A stretch of 60,868 nt of DNA, taken from positions 1 through 60,868 of the forward strand of contig NZ_JAALGE010000011.1 in the NCBI RefSeq assembly GCF_011057645.1, given 5' to 3'. Source of the stretch: Marisediminicola senii (GTDB taxonomy: Bacteria; Actinomycetota; Actinomycetes; Actinomycetales; Microbacteriaceae). Positions 28,358-36,348 of the stretch are shown here, piece by piece. A program made the position numbers and the translations under genes. Every line of letters starts with the position of its first letter. Within the stretch, counting starts at the first letter, position 1. The notes under the pieces are model-generated. The model was not told the origin of the DNA and made no database searches. It saw only the letters and a list, made by a program, of their open reading frames with translations.

Positions 28358-29533
28358 ATGAAGGCCCTCACCTGGCAAGCCAAGCGCTCCGTCTCCGTCG
28401 ACGAAGTTCCCGATCCCACGATCCAGGAACCGACCGACGCCATCATCCGCATCACCTCGACGGCGATCTGCGGTTCCGACCTCCACCTCTACGAGACCCT
28501 CGGCGCCTACCTCGACAAGGGCGACATCCTCGGCCACGAGCCCATGGGCATCGTCGAAGAGGTCGGATCGGCCATCACGTCGCTGCGTCCCGGCGACCGC
28601 GTCGTCATCCCCTTCAACATCGCCTGCGGCCACTGCTTCATGTGCGTGCGCGGACTGCAGTCGCAGTGCGAGACCACCCAGGTGCACTCGCAGGGCTCCG
28701 GGGCTTCGCTGTTCGGCTTCTCGAAGCTGTACGGCCAGGTGCCGGGCGGCCAGGCCGAGCTCCTCAGGGTCCCGCTCGCCGACTACAACACCATCCCCGT
28801 CGGCAGCGACCTGCCCGACGAGCGTTACCTCTTCCTCAGCGACATCATCCCCACCGCGTGGCAGGGCGTGAAATACGCCAATGTCTCCGACGGTGGATCG
28901 CTGACCGTGTTCGGACTCGGCCCGGTCGGCCAGTTCGCCGCCCGCATCGGCGTGCACCTCGGCTACGACGTCACCGCCATCGACCCCGTTGCCGAGCGCC
29001 GCGCCATGGCCGAGCGCCACGGCGTCAAGGCGTTCGACATGGGCGACGACACCATCGAGCAGCTGCGCGACCTCACCGACGGCCGCGGGCCCGAGGGCAT
29101 CGTCGACGCCGTCGGCATGGAGGCGCACGGTTCGGGCTTCCCCGCCTTCATGCAGGCTGCCGTCGGCATGCTGCCGGACAAGCTCGCCCAGAAGGCGATG
29201 GAGACCAGCGGGATCGACCGCCTGACCGCGCTGCACCCGGCACTCGACCTCGTACGCCGAGGTGGCACGGTCTCGCTCAGCGGTGTGTATGGCGGCGAGG
29301 CATCCCCCATGCCCCTCATGTCGATGTTCGACAAGCAGATCGCCCTGCGCATGGGACAGTGCAACGTCAAGAGCTGGATCGACGAGCTCATGCCCATCGT
29401 CGAGGACCCGGCCGACCCGCTCGGCATCAACGACCTCGTCACGCACAGCGTGCCGCTCGACGATGCGCCGCACATGTACGACATCTTCCAGAAGAAGGAA
29501 GACGGCTGCATCAAGGTGGTCCTGAAGCCCTAA
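28358..29533 (+). CDS. Zinc-dependent alcohol dehydrogenase (formaldehyde dehydrogenase-like)
   Basis: A 391-residue MDR-superfamily enzyme. Catalytic Zn ligands lie in CGSDLHLYE and GHEPMGIVEEVG; the structural Zn loop IACGHCFMCVRGLQSQC has four Cys. The NAD(P) site is VFGLGPVGQFAARI. Length, the long insertion after the structural loop and the LHPALDLVRRGGTVSLSGVYG stretch place it with glutathione-independent formaldehyde dehydrogenase/threonine dehydrogenase-like enzymes; true substrate unknown. Preceded by GGCGAAAGG. Own terminator downstream, so monocistronic. Confidence 0.88.
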   Translation: MKALTWQAKRSVSVDEVPDPTIQEPTDAIIRITSTAICGSDLHLYETLGAYLDKGDILGHEPMGIVEEVGSAITSLRPGDRVVIPFNIACGHCFMCVRGLQSQCETTQVHSQGSGASLFGFSKLYGQVPGGQAELLRVPLADYNTIPVGSDLPDERYLFLSDIIPTAWQGVKYANVSDGGSLTVFGLGPVGQFAARIGVHLGYDVTAIDPVAERRAMAERHGVKAFDMGDDTIEQLRDLTDGRGPEGIVDAVGMEAHGSGFPAFMQAAVGMLPDKLAQKAMETSGIDRLTALHPALDLVRRGGTVSLSGVYGGEASPMPLMSMFDKQIALRMGQCNVKSWIDELMPIVEDPADPLGINDLVTHSVPLDDAPHMYDIFQKKEDGCIKVVLKP

Positions 29534-29550
29534 CCGGCATCAGGCAAGAT

Positions 29551-29586
29551 CAGAAGGAGACCCGGTGCACGCTGGCCGGGTCTCCT
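29551..29586 (+). terminator. Terminator of the alcohol dehydrogenase gene
   Basis: CAGAAGGAGACCCGG pairs with CCGGGTCTCCTTCTG around a short loop, a perfect 15-bp stem. Confidence 0.85.
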
Positions 29587-29626
29587 TCTGCGCGTGACGG
29601 CCACGCCGCCGTCGCCAGCCAGGGTG

Positions 29627-29703
29627 CGCAGCCCCGACTCCGCAGCCCCGACTCCGCCGCCCAGACTTCGCAGCTCCCGACTCGACCGCCCCGACTCGAC
29701 CGC
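29627..29703. repeat. Two 14-bp tandem duplications before the ATP-grasp gene
   Basis: CGCAGCCCCGACTC is repeated back to back at 29627-29640 and 29641-29654; CCCGACTCGACCGC is repeated at 29676-29689 and 29690-29703. Both share the CCCGACTC core. They form the leader of the ATP-grasp gene. Confidence 0.7.
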
Positions 29704-29722
29704 CCCCGAAAGGTGCACCGCA

Positions 29723-30718
29723 ATGGCCCCCAGCACGCCCATGGTCTACGCCATCCACGAGAACCCCGAATGGTTCGGACCGTTCCGCGCCGCCTTCGAA
29801 GCCGAGGGCGTGCCGTTCACCGAGTGGCTGCTCGTCGACGGTGTGCTCGACCTCGACGAGGTGCCGCCCGAGGGCATCTTCTGGTCACGCATCAGCGCGT
29901 CATCGCACACGCGCGGCCACGACCTCACCAAGGAGTACACCCGGTCGGTGCTGAACTGGCTCGAGGCTCATGGCCGCCGCACGGTGAACGGGCGCCGGGT
30001 GCTCGAGCTCGAGGTCAGCAAGGTCGACCAGCTCACCGCCCTCAAGGCATTCGGCATCGACGTTCCCCGCACCAGGGCCGCCATCGGCCGGGGCAACATC
30101 GTCGACGCGGCCAGCGGATTCGCCACGCCCTTCATGGTCAAGCACAACCAGGGAGGCAAGGGCCTCAGCGTGCGCCGGTTCGACTCCGTCGCCGAGCTCG
30201 CCGCCTGGGTCGAATCCGGCGACTACGAAGAGCCGCAGGACGGCGTCACCCTCGTGCAGGAATACCTCCAGCCCGCGGAGCCCCGCATCACGCGCGTCGA
30301 GATCGTCGACGGGGAGCTGGTCTACGCCATCGCCGCTGACACCGCCCGCGGCGGCTATCAGCTGTGCCCGGCCGACGCGTGCGAGGTCGACCTCACGACG
30401 GGCAAGCTCATCATGCCCCCCGGCGCGACCATCGCCCCCGTCGACGGGCAGAAGCTGTTCTCGCTCCGTGCCGGGTTCGACCACCCGATCGTCGACCAGT
30501 ACCGCGCGTTCACCCGAGCACTGGGCATCGAGGTCGCCGGCATCGAATTCATCGAGACCGTCGACGGCCGCGTGGTGACCTACGACGTGAACACCAACAC
30601 GAACTACAACGCCGACGTCGAAGCGGTCGCGCCGGCATCCGGTCCCCGCCAGATCGCCCGACTGCTCGGGCGCCTGCTCGACGAGCGGTACCCGGAGGCA
30701 CGCGGCGCGGCTTCCTGA
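29723..30718 (+). CDS. ATP-grasp domain protein (RimK-like), unknown substrate
   Basis: A 331-residue enzyme with an ATP-grasp fold: HNQGGKGLSVRRF carries the phosphate-binding loop and Lys, TLVQEYLQP the adenine hinge, and EFIETVDGRVVTYDVNTNTN the Mg-binding Glu/Asn pair. ATP-grasp enzymes ligate carboxylates to amines or thiols through acyl-phosphates. ATG 29723 follows GAAAGGTG; an alternative start is the Met seven codons on (MVYAIHENPEW). It stands alone between the dehydrogenase and the small unknown gene, but next to a biosynthetic operon to which an amide-forming step could belong. This last link is inference. Confidence 0.8.
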   Translation: MAPSTPMVYAIHENPEWFGPFRAAFEAEGVPFTEWLLVDGVLDLDEVPPEGIFWSRISASSHTRGHDLTKEYTRSVLNWLEAHGRRTVNGRRVLELEVSKVDQLTALKAFGIDVPRTRAAIGRGNIVDAASGFATPFMVKHNQGGKGLSVRRFDSVAELAAWVESGDYEEPQDGVTLVQEYLQPAEPRITRVEIVDGELVYAIAADTARGGYQLCPADACEVDLTTGKLIMPPGATIAPVDGQKLFSLRAGFDHPIVDQYRAFTRALGIEVAGIEFIETVDGRVVTYDVNTNTNYNADVEAVAPASGPRQIARLLGRLLDERYPEARGAAS

Positions 30719-30751
30719 GGAAAGCTACCGTCTGCTGCCTACACTGGCGGC

Positions 30752-31198
30752 ATGACCCAGGCGAACGAGCGTCCCCAGATCGTCATCACCGGAGTCGACA
30801 CGGCACCGCCGGACCTCGCGGCCCAGCTGCCCCTGCGCGCGGAACTCGTGCGCATCCTCCCCGGATCCGATCGCCCCGACTACAGCCTCGCCGTGGCGAA
30901 GGAGCCCATCCGGTTCCACACCACGGTGGCCCACCTCGAGCAGAGCGGCGTCGACCTGTCGACGGCCGACCCGCAGATGATCCGGGTGAACGACGACGGA
31001 AGCGCCGACCTGATCGTGTTCGGGCTCGTGCTGTGCGCGCGCATCGCGGGAGAGACGATCCACCTGTCGATGCAGAACCTGCCGGTGAATATCGCCTACA
31101 TCATCGACAACACCCAGATGCGTGACGCGGAAGTCGTCTTCTCGAAGAGCTACTTCGCCGCCGTGGGGTTCATCAGCATGGCCGAGGACGCCGCGTAA
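30752..31198 (+). CDS. Conserved hypothetical protein
   Basis: A 148-residue soluble protein without signal or membrane segments; not recognised. TACACT (30740-30745) lies six bases before the ATG; the promoter/start string TACACTGGCGGCATG is identical to that of gpmA at 57319, so the transcript is probably leaderless. It lies directly upstream of the GlnR-box-like array of the Nit1-type operon but is not part of that transcript. Confidence 0.65.
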   Translation: MTQANERPQIVITGVDTAPPDLAAQLPLRAELVRILPGSDRPDYSLAVAKEPIRFHTTVAHLEQSGVDLSTADPQMIRVNDDGSADLIVFGLVLCARIAGETIHLSMQNLPVNIAYIIDNTQMRDAEVVFSKSYFAAVGFISMAEDAA

Positions 31199-31227
31199 CG
31201 CCGCTCATAGCTGCGCGACCCGAGAAC

Positions 31228-31264
31228 GTTACCGGGGGAAACACGGTCGTAGTCCTGTCGAAAC
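31228..31264 (+). promoter_or_regulatory. GlnR-box-like array upstream of the nitrogen-starvation operon
   Basis: Half-sites GTTAC (31228-31232), GAAAC (31238-31242), GTAGT (31249-31253) and GAAAC (31260-31264). The two GAAAC b-sites are 22 bp apart, the canonical GlnR spacing (gTnAc-n6-GaAAc repeated). The first a-b gap is 5 instead of 6, and the second a-site is imperfect. It spans about -79 to -43 relative to the proposed start at 31307, a usual activator position. The glnR gene itself is at 52.1-52.8 kb. Confidence 0.55.
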
Positions 31265-31306
31265 CATTCGGCAATGGCGGGCCCCTGTACTGGGTACATG
31301 GAGGCC

Positions 31307-32128
31307 ATGGTCACGTCGGACGCGCATCGCCACATCGGCGTGCTGCCCGAATGGCCGTTCTACGGTGGGCCACCGATCCGGGCGGACACGACGGCACGGG
31401 CAACCATAGCGGAGCTGATCGCCGACCTCGATAGCGAGGGCACGGAGCGCGCGCTCGTCCTCCCGAACTACGGCGTGCCGATCGCGACCGCGGCATTCGA
31501 GCTGAACAAGCTGGCCGTCGAAGCCGGCCAGGCCCACGAGCGCATCTCCGCCGGGCTCTGGGTGTCGCCGAAGGCCTCCGACGCCGCGCTCACCGCCGAG
31601 GCTCTGACCCTCGCCGGTGAGGCGGGCGTGCGCGCCCTCAAGACGAGCTTCCTCCTCGGCGGCAGCCCCACCGACGACGACTGCGCGCCGCAGCTCGATG
31701 CCATCTTCGCGGCGGCGCAGGCCCACGACCTCGTCGTGCACGTGCACACCAGCCCCGGGGGCTCATCCGACATCGACAACGTCGGGCACCTCGTCGAGAG
31801 GTACGGCGACGACGTGAAGATCCACCTGGTTCACCTCGGCGGCGGCATGAGCGGTCACATGAAGCTCATCGGCGGTCGGCTCTTCGACTGGATCGCCGCC
31901 GGCAAGAAGGTCTACACCGACACCAGCTGGACCATCGGCTTCGCCCCGCGCTGGCTCGTGCAGGAGATCGAGCGGCGCGGCTTCGGTGAGGACCGCATCC
32001 TGTTTGCCAGCGACGCCCCGTGGGGCGACCACGAGGGCGAACTCGCCCGCATGTGCGCGGCCGTCAAGGACACCGAACTCGGCCGGCTCTTTCTGCGCGA
32101 CAACTTCGACGCCCTCTACCGATCCTGA
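31307..32128 (+). CDS. Amidohydrolase-related (metal-dependent hydrolase) protein
   Basis: A 273-residue TIM-barrel protein of the amidohydrolase-2 type: an N-terminal HxH-like pair in SDAHRHIGV, HVHTSPGGSS in the middle, HLGGGMSGH, and a C-terminal ASDAPWGDHEGE with the conserved Asp. It probably hydrolyses or decarboxylates a small molecule. I prefer ATG 31307 because TACATG (31295-31300) is six bases upstream, as in other leaderless genes; in-frame ATGs at 31298 and 31274 exist, and 31274 would place the start ten bases after the GlnR-box-like array. Followed after 48 bases by the MSMEG_0572-family gene, probably one operon. Confidence 0.78.
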   Translation: MVTSDAHRHIGVLPEWPFYGGPPIRADTTARATIAELIADLDSEGTERALVLPNYGVPIATAAFELNKLAVEAGQAHERISAGLWVSPKASDAALTAEALTLAGEAGVRALKTSFLLGGSPTDDDCAPQLDAIFAAAQAHDLVVHVHTSPGGSSDIDNVGHLVERYGDDVKIHLVHLGGGMSGHMKLIGGRLFDWIAAGKKVYTDTSWTIGFAPRWLVQEIERRGFGEDRILFASDAPWGDHEGELARMCAAVKDTELGRLFLRDNFDALYRS

Positions 32129-32176
32129 ACATCCCTTCCGATCGTTTCGCCCCACCACCGATACAAGGAGAACCCC

Positions 32177-32701
32177 ATGGCAATGTTCGACGACGAGATC
32201 CTCGCCAACATCGAGAAGACCCTCGCAGAGATCCCGCACCCGTCGCTGCCCAAGGGCAGCAGCATCTACGGCTCGACGAAGGTGTTCCCCGACTACCAGG
32301 CAGAAGACGGCGAGACCTACTTCACCCTGATCCACGGCATCCCGCACGAGTCGTCGGTGAGCTTCGTCGCCGTGCTGCAGGCCACCCGCGCATTGCGCAA
32401 GGGATTCGATTCCGCCATCTACTTCTACGGGCCAGGCACCCTCGCGGCGATGGCCACCCGCGGATTCCCGACCACCGGCGACGCCGGGTTCCCCGGTGAG
32501 CTGAACATGAACGGCTCCATCGAGACCTTCATCGCCGAGGGAGGCACCGTGTTCGCGTGCCGGTTCGGGCTCGCGCTGCACGGCCTGCGCGAGGAGGACC
32601 TCATCGAGGGCGTCATTCCCTGCCACCCCCTCGACGTGCAGGACGCCATCATCCACTACGCCCGCAAGGGCGCCATCATCAACTCGACCTACAACCTCTA
32701 G
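32177..32701 (+). CDS. MSMEG_0572/Sll0783 family nitrogen starvation response protein (NitB-like)
   Basis: A 174-residue soluble protein with recognisable family stretches: DEILANIEKTLAEIPHPS, STKVFPDYQAEDGETYFTL, IYFYGPGTLAAMATRGFP, IEGVIPCHPLDVQDAIIHY. Family knowledge: marker gene of the Sll0783/Nit1C cluster, induced by nitrogen starvation in Synechocystis; biochemical role unknown. Its DsrE-like pattern (small, no catalytic metal motif) is only an impression. A strong AAGGAGAA site precedes ATG 32177. Starts a series of nine overlapping or closely spaced genes. Confidence 0.85.
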   Translation: MAMFDDEILANIEKTLAEIPHPSLPKGSSIYGSTKVFPDYQAEDGETYFTLIHGIPHESSVSFVAVLQATRALRKGFDSAIYFYGPGTLAAMATRGFPTTGDAGFPGELNMNGSIETFIAEGGTVFACRFGLALHGLREEDLIEGVIPCHPLDVQDAIIHYARKGAIINSTYNL

Positions 32702-32710
32702 GCGGCGCCC

Positions 32711-33772
32711 ATGAGCAACGTGCTGTCCACCCGCGTCGACATCGCCCTCCTCGGAATCCGGGTCGATGCCGAGGTCAGGCGCGTCGGGGGCGCTGGCCCC
32801 AGCGACGACGGCCACGTGCTCTTCGAAGGCGAGGGAGCCGCGATCCCGCTGAACCCCGACAGCCCGTATGTCGTGACGAACGGGCGACTCCTGCTCGACG
32901 GCGCCGACCTCGGGCTCGACGTGCAGCCCGTCAGGCGGCCGCGGTTCTACGATCTCGAGACCGCAGACGGGGTGAACTACGAGAAGATCGCCAAGCTGCA
33001 CGGGGCCAACGTGCTCGCCACGACCGTCGTGCAGACCTGCGTGCGCTACGACGAGAGCGAGCGCTGCCGGTTCTGCTCCATCGAAGCGTCGCTCGACGCC
33101 GGCCTGACCATCGCGGTCAAGACTCCCGCGATGCTCGCGGAGGTCGCCGAGGCGGCGTACCGCCTCGATGGCGTGACCCAGATGATCATGACCACGGGAA
33201 CATCGAACGGCCGCGACCGTGGCGCCACCCACCTCGCGAGGTGCGTCAGGGCGGTCAGGGCCGCGGTTCCCGGCCTGGAGATCCAGGTGCAGTGCGAACC
33301 TCCTGCCGAACTGTCGACCATCACCGACCTGTACGAGGCGGGCGCCCGCTCGATCGGCATCCACGTGGAATCGATGGACGACGACGTGCGCAGAAAATGG
33401 ATGCCGGGAAAGTCGAGGGTCTCCCTCGACGAGTACCGCGCCGCCTGGCGCGAGGCGGTGCGGGTGTTCGGCCACAACCAGGTGTCGACCTACCTGCTGG
33501 TCGGAATGGGGGAAGACCCGGACGAGATGGTGGCGGGCGCAGACGAGCTGATCGAAATGGGCGTCTACCCGTTCATCGTGCCGTTCCGCCCGCTGAAGGG
33601 CACCCTCGCCACCGACGTGGACCGCGTGCCGGCCCCGCACCGTGACGTACTGCACGACATCACCTCCCGGGTCGCGAGGTCGCTGCGCGCGGCGGGCATG
33701 CACGGAGCCGACCAGAAGGCTGGCTGCGCGGCCTGCGGCGCCTGCAGCATGCTGAAGACGGCGGGTGCCTGA
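32711..33772 (+). CDS. MSMEG_0568 family radical SAM protein (NitD-like)
   Basis: A 353-residue radical SAM enzyme. The SAM-cluster cysteines are C110, C119 and C122 (TCVRYDESERCRFCSIE), i.e. CX8CX2C rather than CX3CX2C. Downstream barrel motifs: MTTGTSNG (GGE-like), IQVQCEPP, IGIHVESMDD, and YLLVGMGEDPDE. The extreme C-terminus has C339, C342 and C345 (CAACGAC), possibly a second cluster. It presumably starts radical chemistry on the pathway's intermediate. ATG 32711 is nine bases after the NitB-like gene; it overlaps the next start by one base. Confidence 0.9.
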   Translation: MSNVLSTRVDIALLGIRVDAEVRRVGGAGPSDDGHVLFEGEGAAIPLNPDSPYVVTNGRLLLDGADLGLDVQPVRRPRFYDLETADGVNYEKIAKLHGANVLATTVVQTCVRYDESERCRFCSIEASLDAGLTIAVKTPAMLAEVAEAAYRLDGVTQMIMTTGTSNGRDRGATHLARCVRAVRAAVPGLEIQVQCEPPAELSTITDLYEAGARSIGIHVESMDDDVRRKWMPGKSRVSLDEYRAAWREAVRVFGHNQVSTYLLVGMGEDPDEMVAGADELIEMGVYPFIVPFRPLKGTLATDVDRVPAPHRDVLHDITSRVARSLRAAGMHGADQKAGCAACGACSMLKTAGA

Positions 33773-35184
33773 TGGACGTGCCCATGCTGATGGGCGCGCC
33801 CCCCGCGGCGCCCGATGTCACTTCGTGGGTAATCGTCGACGCCGACCGCGCACAGCGGGAGGCCTACTTCACGCTGCGGCGGGACGTCTTCGTCGCCGAG
33901 CAAGGACTCTTTGCCGGCTCCGACCGCGATGACACGGACGACGACCCCCGCACCATCGTGCTGGTGGCAGTCGCGGGTGACGGCACGGTCGTCGGCGGGG
34001 TACGTCTCGCCCCTGCCACCCCCGGGCGGGACCTCGGATGGTGGACCGGCGGACGCCTCGTCGTCGCGCGGACCGCCCGCCGAAATGGTGGCGTCGGCCC
34101 GGCACTCGTGCGTTCGGCCTGCGCCAGGGCGCTCGCCGAGGGCGTACTGCGCTTCGAGGCCACCGTTCAGCGCGACAACACCCTGATGTTCGAGAAACTC
34201 GGCTGGACCGGTTGGGGCGCCGTCGACATCAACGGCGTCGACCACGAACGCATGCGCTGGCCGATCAGCCGCATCGCGTCGCTCGTCGCATCCACCAAAT
34301 CGTTCCTCGCCACCCTGCTCGAACCGTATGGGGCCTGGGGAGACAGCAGCGCGGAGTCGCTGGGGGGCAACGGCTTCGTCGGCGACGACGGCGCCCCGGT
34401 ACCCGGTACCGACGTCATCGCCGCCACCGACGCGATCCTCCCGCTGCTCATCGACCGCGACCCCGAGTGGGCAGGCTGGTGCGCGGTGCTGGTGAACGTC
34501 AACGACCTCGCGGCGATGGGCGCGGCGCCGGTCGGCATCATGAACGCGATCGGCGCGCGCGATGTCTCCTTCGCCCGCCGCATCTTCAACGGCCTGCACA
34601 GCGGCGCCAGGGCATGGGGCGTCCCCATCCTCGGCGGGCACACCCAGGTGGGGGTGTCGTCGGCGCTGTCGGTGACCGCGCTGGGGCGAACCGACCGGCC
34701 GGTACCCGGCGGCGGTGGCCGCCTCGGCCACGCGATCAGCATCACCGCCGACCTCGCGGGCCAGTGGCGCCGCGGTTTCGAGGGCGCACAGTGGGACTCG
34801 TCGTCGGGCCGCTCGGGAGCGGAACTGCAGGCGCTGACCCGCATGGTGCGCGACGCGCAGCCCGCAGCCGCCAAGGACATCAGCATGGCCGGTGCGGTCG
34901 GCACGGTCGGCATGATGGCCGAGGCCAGCGGGTACGGCGCAACGCTCGACGTCGACCACATCCCCACCCCGCACGGCGCCACCATGGGCGACTGGCTCAC
35001 CTGCTTTCCCGGGTTCGCCATGGTCACGGCCGACGTCGCGGGCCGCGGGCGGATGCACTCTCCACTCACCACGACCGCCGAGGTCGGGGAGCTCACCATG
35101 CAGCGCGGCGTGAGCCTGCGCTGGCCGGACGGCGTCGTCACCGACGCCGTCCCCGACACCGTCACCGGACTGGGAAGGGCCTGA
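33772..35184 (+). CDS. MSMEG_0567/Sll0786-Sll0787 fusion: GNAT domain plus AIR synthase-like domain (NitE-NitF)
   Basis: 470 residues. Residues ~10-170 form a GNAT acetyltransferase (AQREAYFTLRRDVFVAEQ, VVARTARRNGGVGPALVRSA, FEKLGWTGWG). Residues ~175-470 are PurM/ThiL/SelD-like (GDDGAPVPGTDVIAATDAI, VNVNDLAAMGAAPVGIMNAI, GVPILGGHTQVG, KDISMAGAVGT), a family that phosphorylates or activates amides with ATP. In cyanobacteria these are two genes; in mycobacteria they are fused as here. ATG start shares one base with the preceding stop (TGATG). Role: acylation and ATP-dependent activation in the cluster's pathway, by inference. Confidence 0.88.
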   Translation: MDVPMLMGAPPAAPDVTSWVIVDADRAQREAYFTLRRDVFVAEQGLFAGSDRDDTDDDPRTIVLVAVAGDGTVVGGVRLAPATPGRDLGWWTGGRLVVARTARRNGGVGPALVRSACARALAEGVLRFEATVQRDNTLMFEKLGWTGWGAVDINGVDHERMRWPISRIASLVASTKSFLATLLEPYGAWGDSSAESLGGNGFVGDDGAPVPGTDVIAATDAILPLLIDRDPEWAGWCAVLVNVNDLAAMGAAPVGIMNAIGARDVSFARRIFNGLHSGARAWGVPILGGHTQVGVSSALSVTALGRTDRPVPGGGGRLGHAISITADLAGQWRRGFEGAQWDSSSGRSGAELQALTRMVRDAQPAAAKDISMAGAVGTVGMMAEASGYGATLDVDHIPTPHGATMGDWLTCFPGFAMVTADVAGRGRMHSPLTTTAEVGELTMQRGVSLRWPDGVVTDAVPDTVTGLGRA

Positions 35185-35186
35185 CC

Positions 35187-36053
35187 ATGACTGCCACGCT
35201 GGCCGCGGCCTCCGCCAACTTCGGGCGGAACCTCGACGAGAACTACGCCACGATCGAGCGATTGCTCGCCGACAGCCGCGCCCGGGGTGCCGACCTGCTG
35301 GCCCTCCCGGAAGCGACCCTGGGCGGCTACCTCTCGAGCCTCGGTGGTGCGGGCGACCCGCGCACGCCGAAGTCCCTGCCGCCGGCGCTCCGCCTCGACG
35401 GACCGGAACTCGCGCGCGTGATCGCGATGGCGGGTGACACCATCATCGTGCTGGGAATCTGCGAGGCATCCGGCCCCGACGACCATCCGGTGCGCTACAA
35501 CACCGCGGTCGCGCTCGACGGGACAGGCATCCTCGGCGTGCATCGCAAGGTGCACCAGCCCCTTGGCGAGAACATGTCCTACGACCCCGGCACCGAGTTC
35601 GCCGCGTTCGAGACGCCGATCGGGCGCATGGGCCTGCTCATCTGCCAGGACAAGGCGTTTCCCGAGGCGGCCAGGTCGCTCGCGCTCGACGGGGCAGAGG
35701 TCATCGTCTGCATCTCGGCATGGCCGGGATCACGCACCGGCTCGACCGACGACCTCGCCGAGGATCGCTGGACGAAGAGGTTCACCATCTTCGACACGGC
35801 ACGCGCCCTCGAGAACCAGCTCGTGTGGGTGGCCTCGAACCAGTCGGGAACCTTCGGGTCGCTGCGCTACGTCGGCATGGCCAAGATCGTCTCGCCCGGC
35901 GGGGAGATCCTCGACACCACGGGGGTCGGAGCGGGCCTCGCGGTCGCGACCGTCGACATACCCGGCGCCCTCGAGACGGCCCGGCGCGCCATGTTCTACC
36001 TGGGCGACCGCCGCCCCGAGCTCTATCGCACCGGGGAGGTGCTCCATGCCTGA
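35187..36053 (+). CDS. Carbon-nitrogen hydrolase (nitrilase superfamily), intact triad (NitC position)
   Basis: A 288-residue nitrilase-superfamily enzyme with the full Glu-Lys-Cys triad: E42 in ALPEATLGGY, K121 in VHRKVHQP, C153 in LLICQDKAFPE. It hydrolyses a nitrile or amide C-N bond. It is shorter than the Nit6803-type nitrilases (>330 residues with CWEHYNPLARY) that I recall from other Nit1C clusters and lacks their motif, so substrate may differ. It starts two bases after the preceding stop and overlaps the MSMEG_0570-family gene by 8 bp. A diverged paralogue lacking catalytic residues lies three genes downstream. Confidence 0.9.
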   Translation: MTATLAAASANFGRNLDENYATIERLLADSRARGADLLALPEATLGGYLSSLGGAGDPRTPKSLPPALRLDGPELARVIAMAGDTIIVLGICEASGPDDHPVRYNTAVALDGTGILGVHRKVHQPLGENMSYDPGTEFAAFETPIGRMGLLICQDKAFPEAARSLALDGAEVIVCISAWPGSRTGSTDDLAEDRWTKRFTIFDTARALENQLVWVASNQSGTFGSLRYVGMAKIVSPGGEILDTTGVGAGLAVATVDIPGALETARRAMFYLGDRRPELYRTGEVLHA

Positions 36054-36348
36054 GATGACGGTGACCGTGAGATGGCCGGACGGAACCGAGGCCAACCTGT
36101 ATTCGCCATCGCTGGTCATGCACGACCACCTCGCCGTGGGAGCGCAGTACGCGATCGAGGAGTTCGTCACCCGCACCGGTGCGGCCCTCGACGAGGCGAG
36201 CGCCCGCGTGCGCGCGAAATACGGCTTCGAGTGCACCTCGGCGGTGGCGCAGAAGACCGAGATCGAGGCCACGAGCCTGCGGTACCGGAATGCGGGCACC
36301 GTGACGGTCCTCGGCATGCACCCGTCACTGCCCGAAGTCACCCCGTGA
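36046..36348 (+). CDS. MSMEG_0570 family nitrogen starvation response protein (NitG-like)
   Basis: A 100-residue protein: starts MPEMTVTVRWPDGTEANLYSP, then VMHDHLAVGAQYAIEEFVT and a C-terminal TVTVLGMHPSL. The compact R-W-P-D-G pattern is that of the MSMEG_0570 family, always found in this cluster type; function unknown. Codon phase and the 8-bp overlap with the hydrolase plus the 4-bp overlap with the flavoprotein gene (GTGA) show tight coupling, suggesting it may partner one of these. Confidence 0.85.
   Translation: MPEMTVTVRWPDGTEANLYSPSLVMHDHLAVGAQYAIEEFVTRTGAALDEASARVRAKYGFECTSAVAQKTEIEATSLRYRNAGTVTVLGMHPSLPEVTP

Noticed and set aside
31763-33703. A 646-residue antisense frame across the nitrogen-starvation genes
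   Set aside because: His/Asp/Val/Arg-rich shadow translation typical of antisense frames; no motif or start signal.
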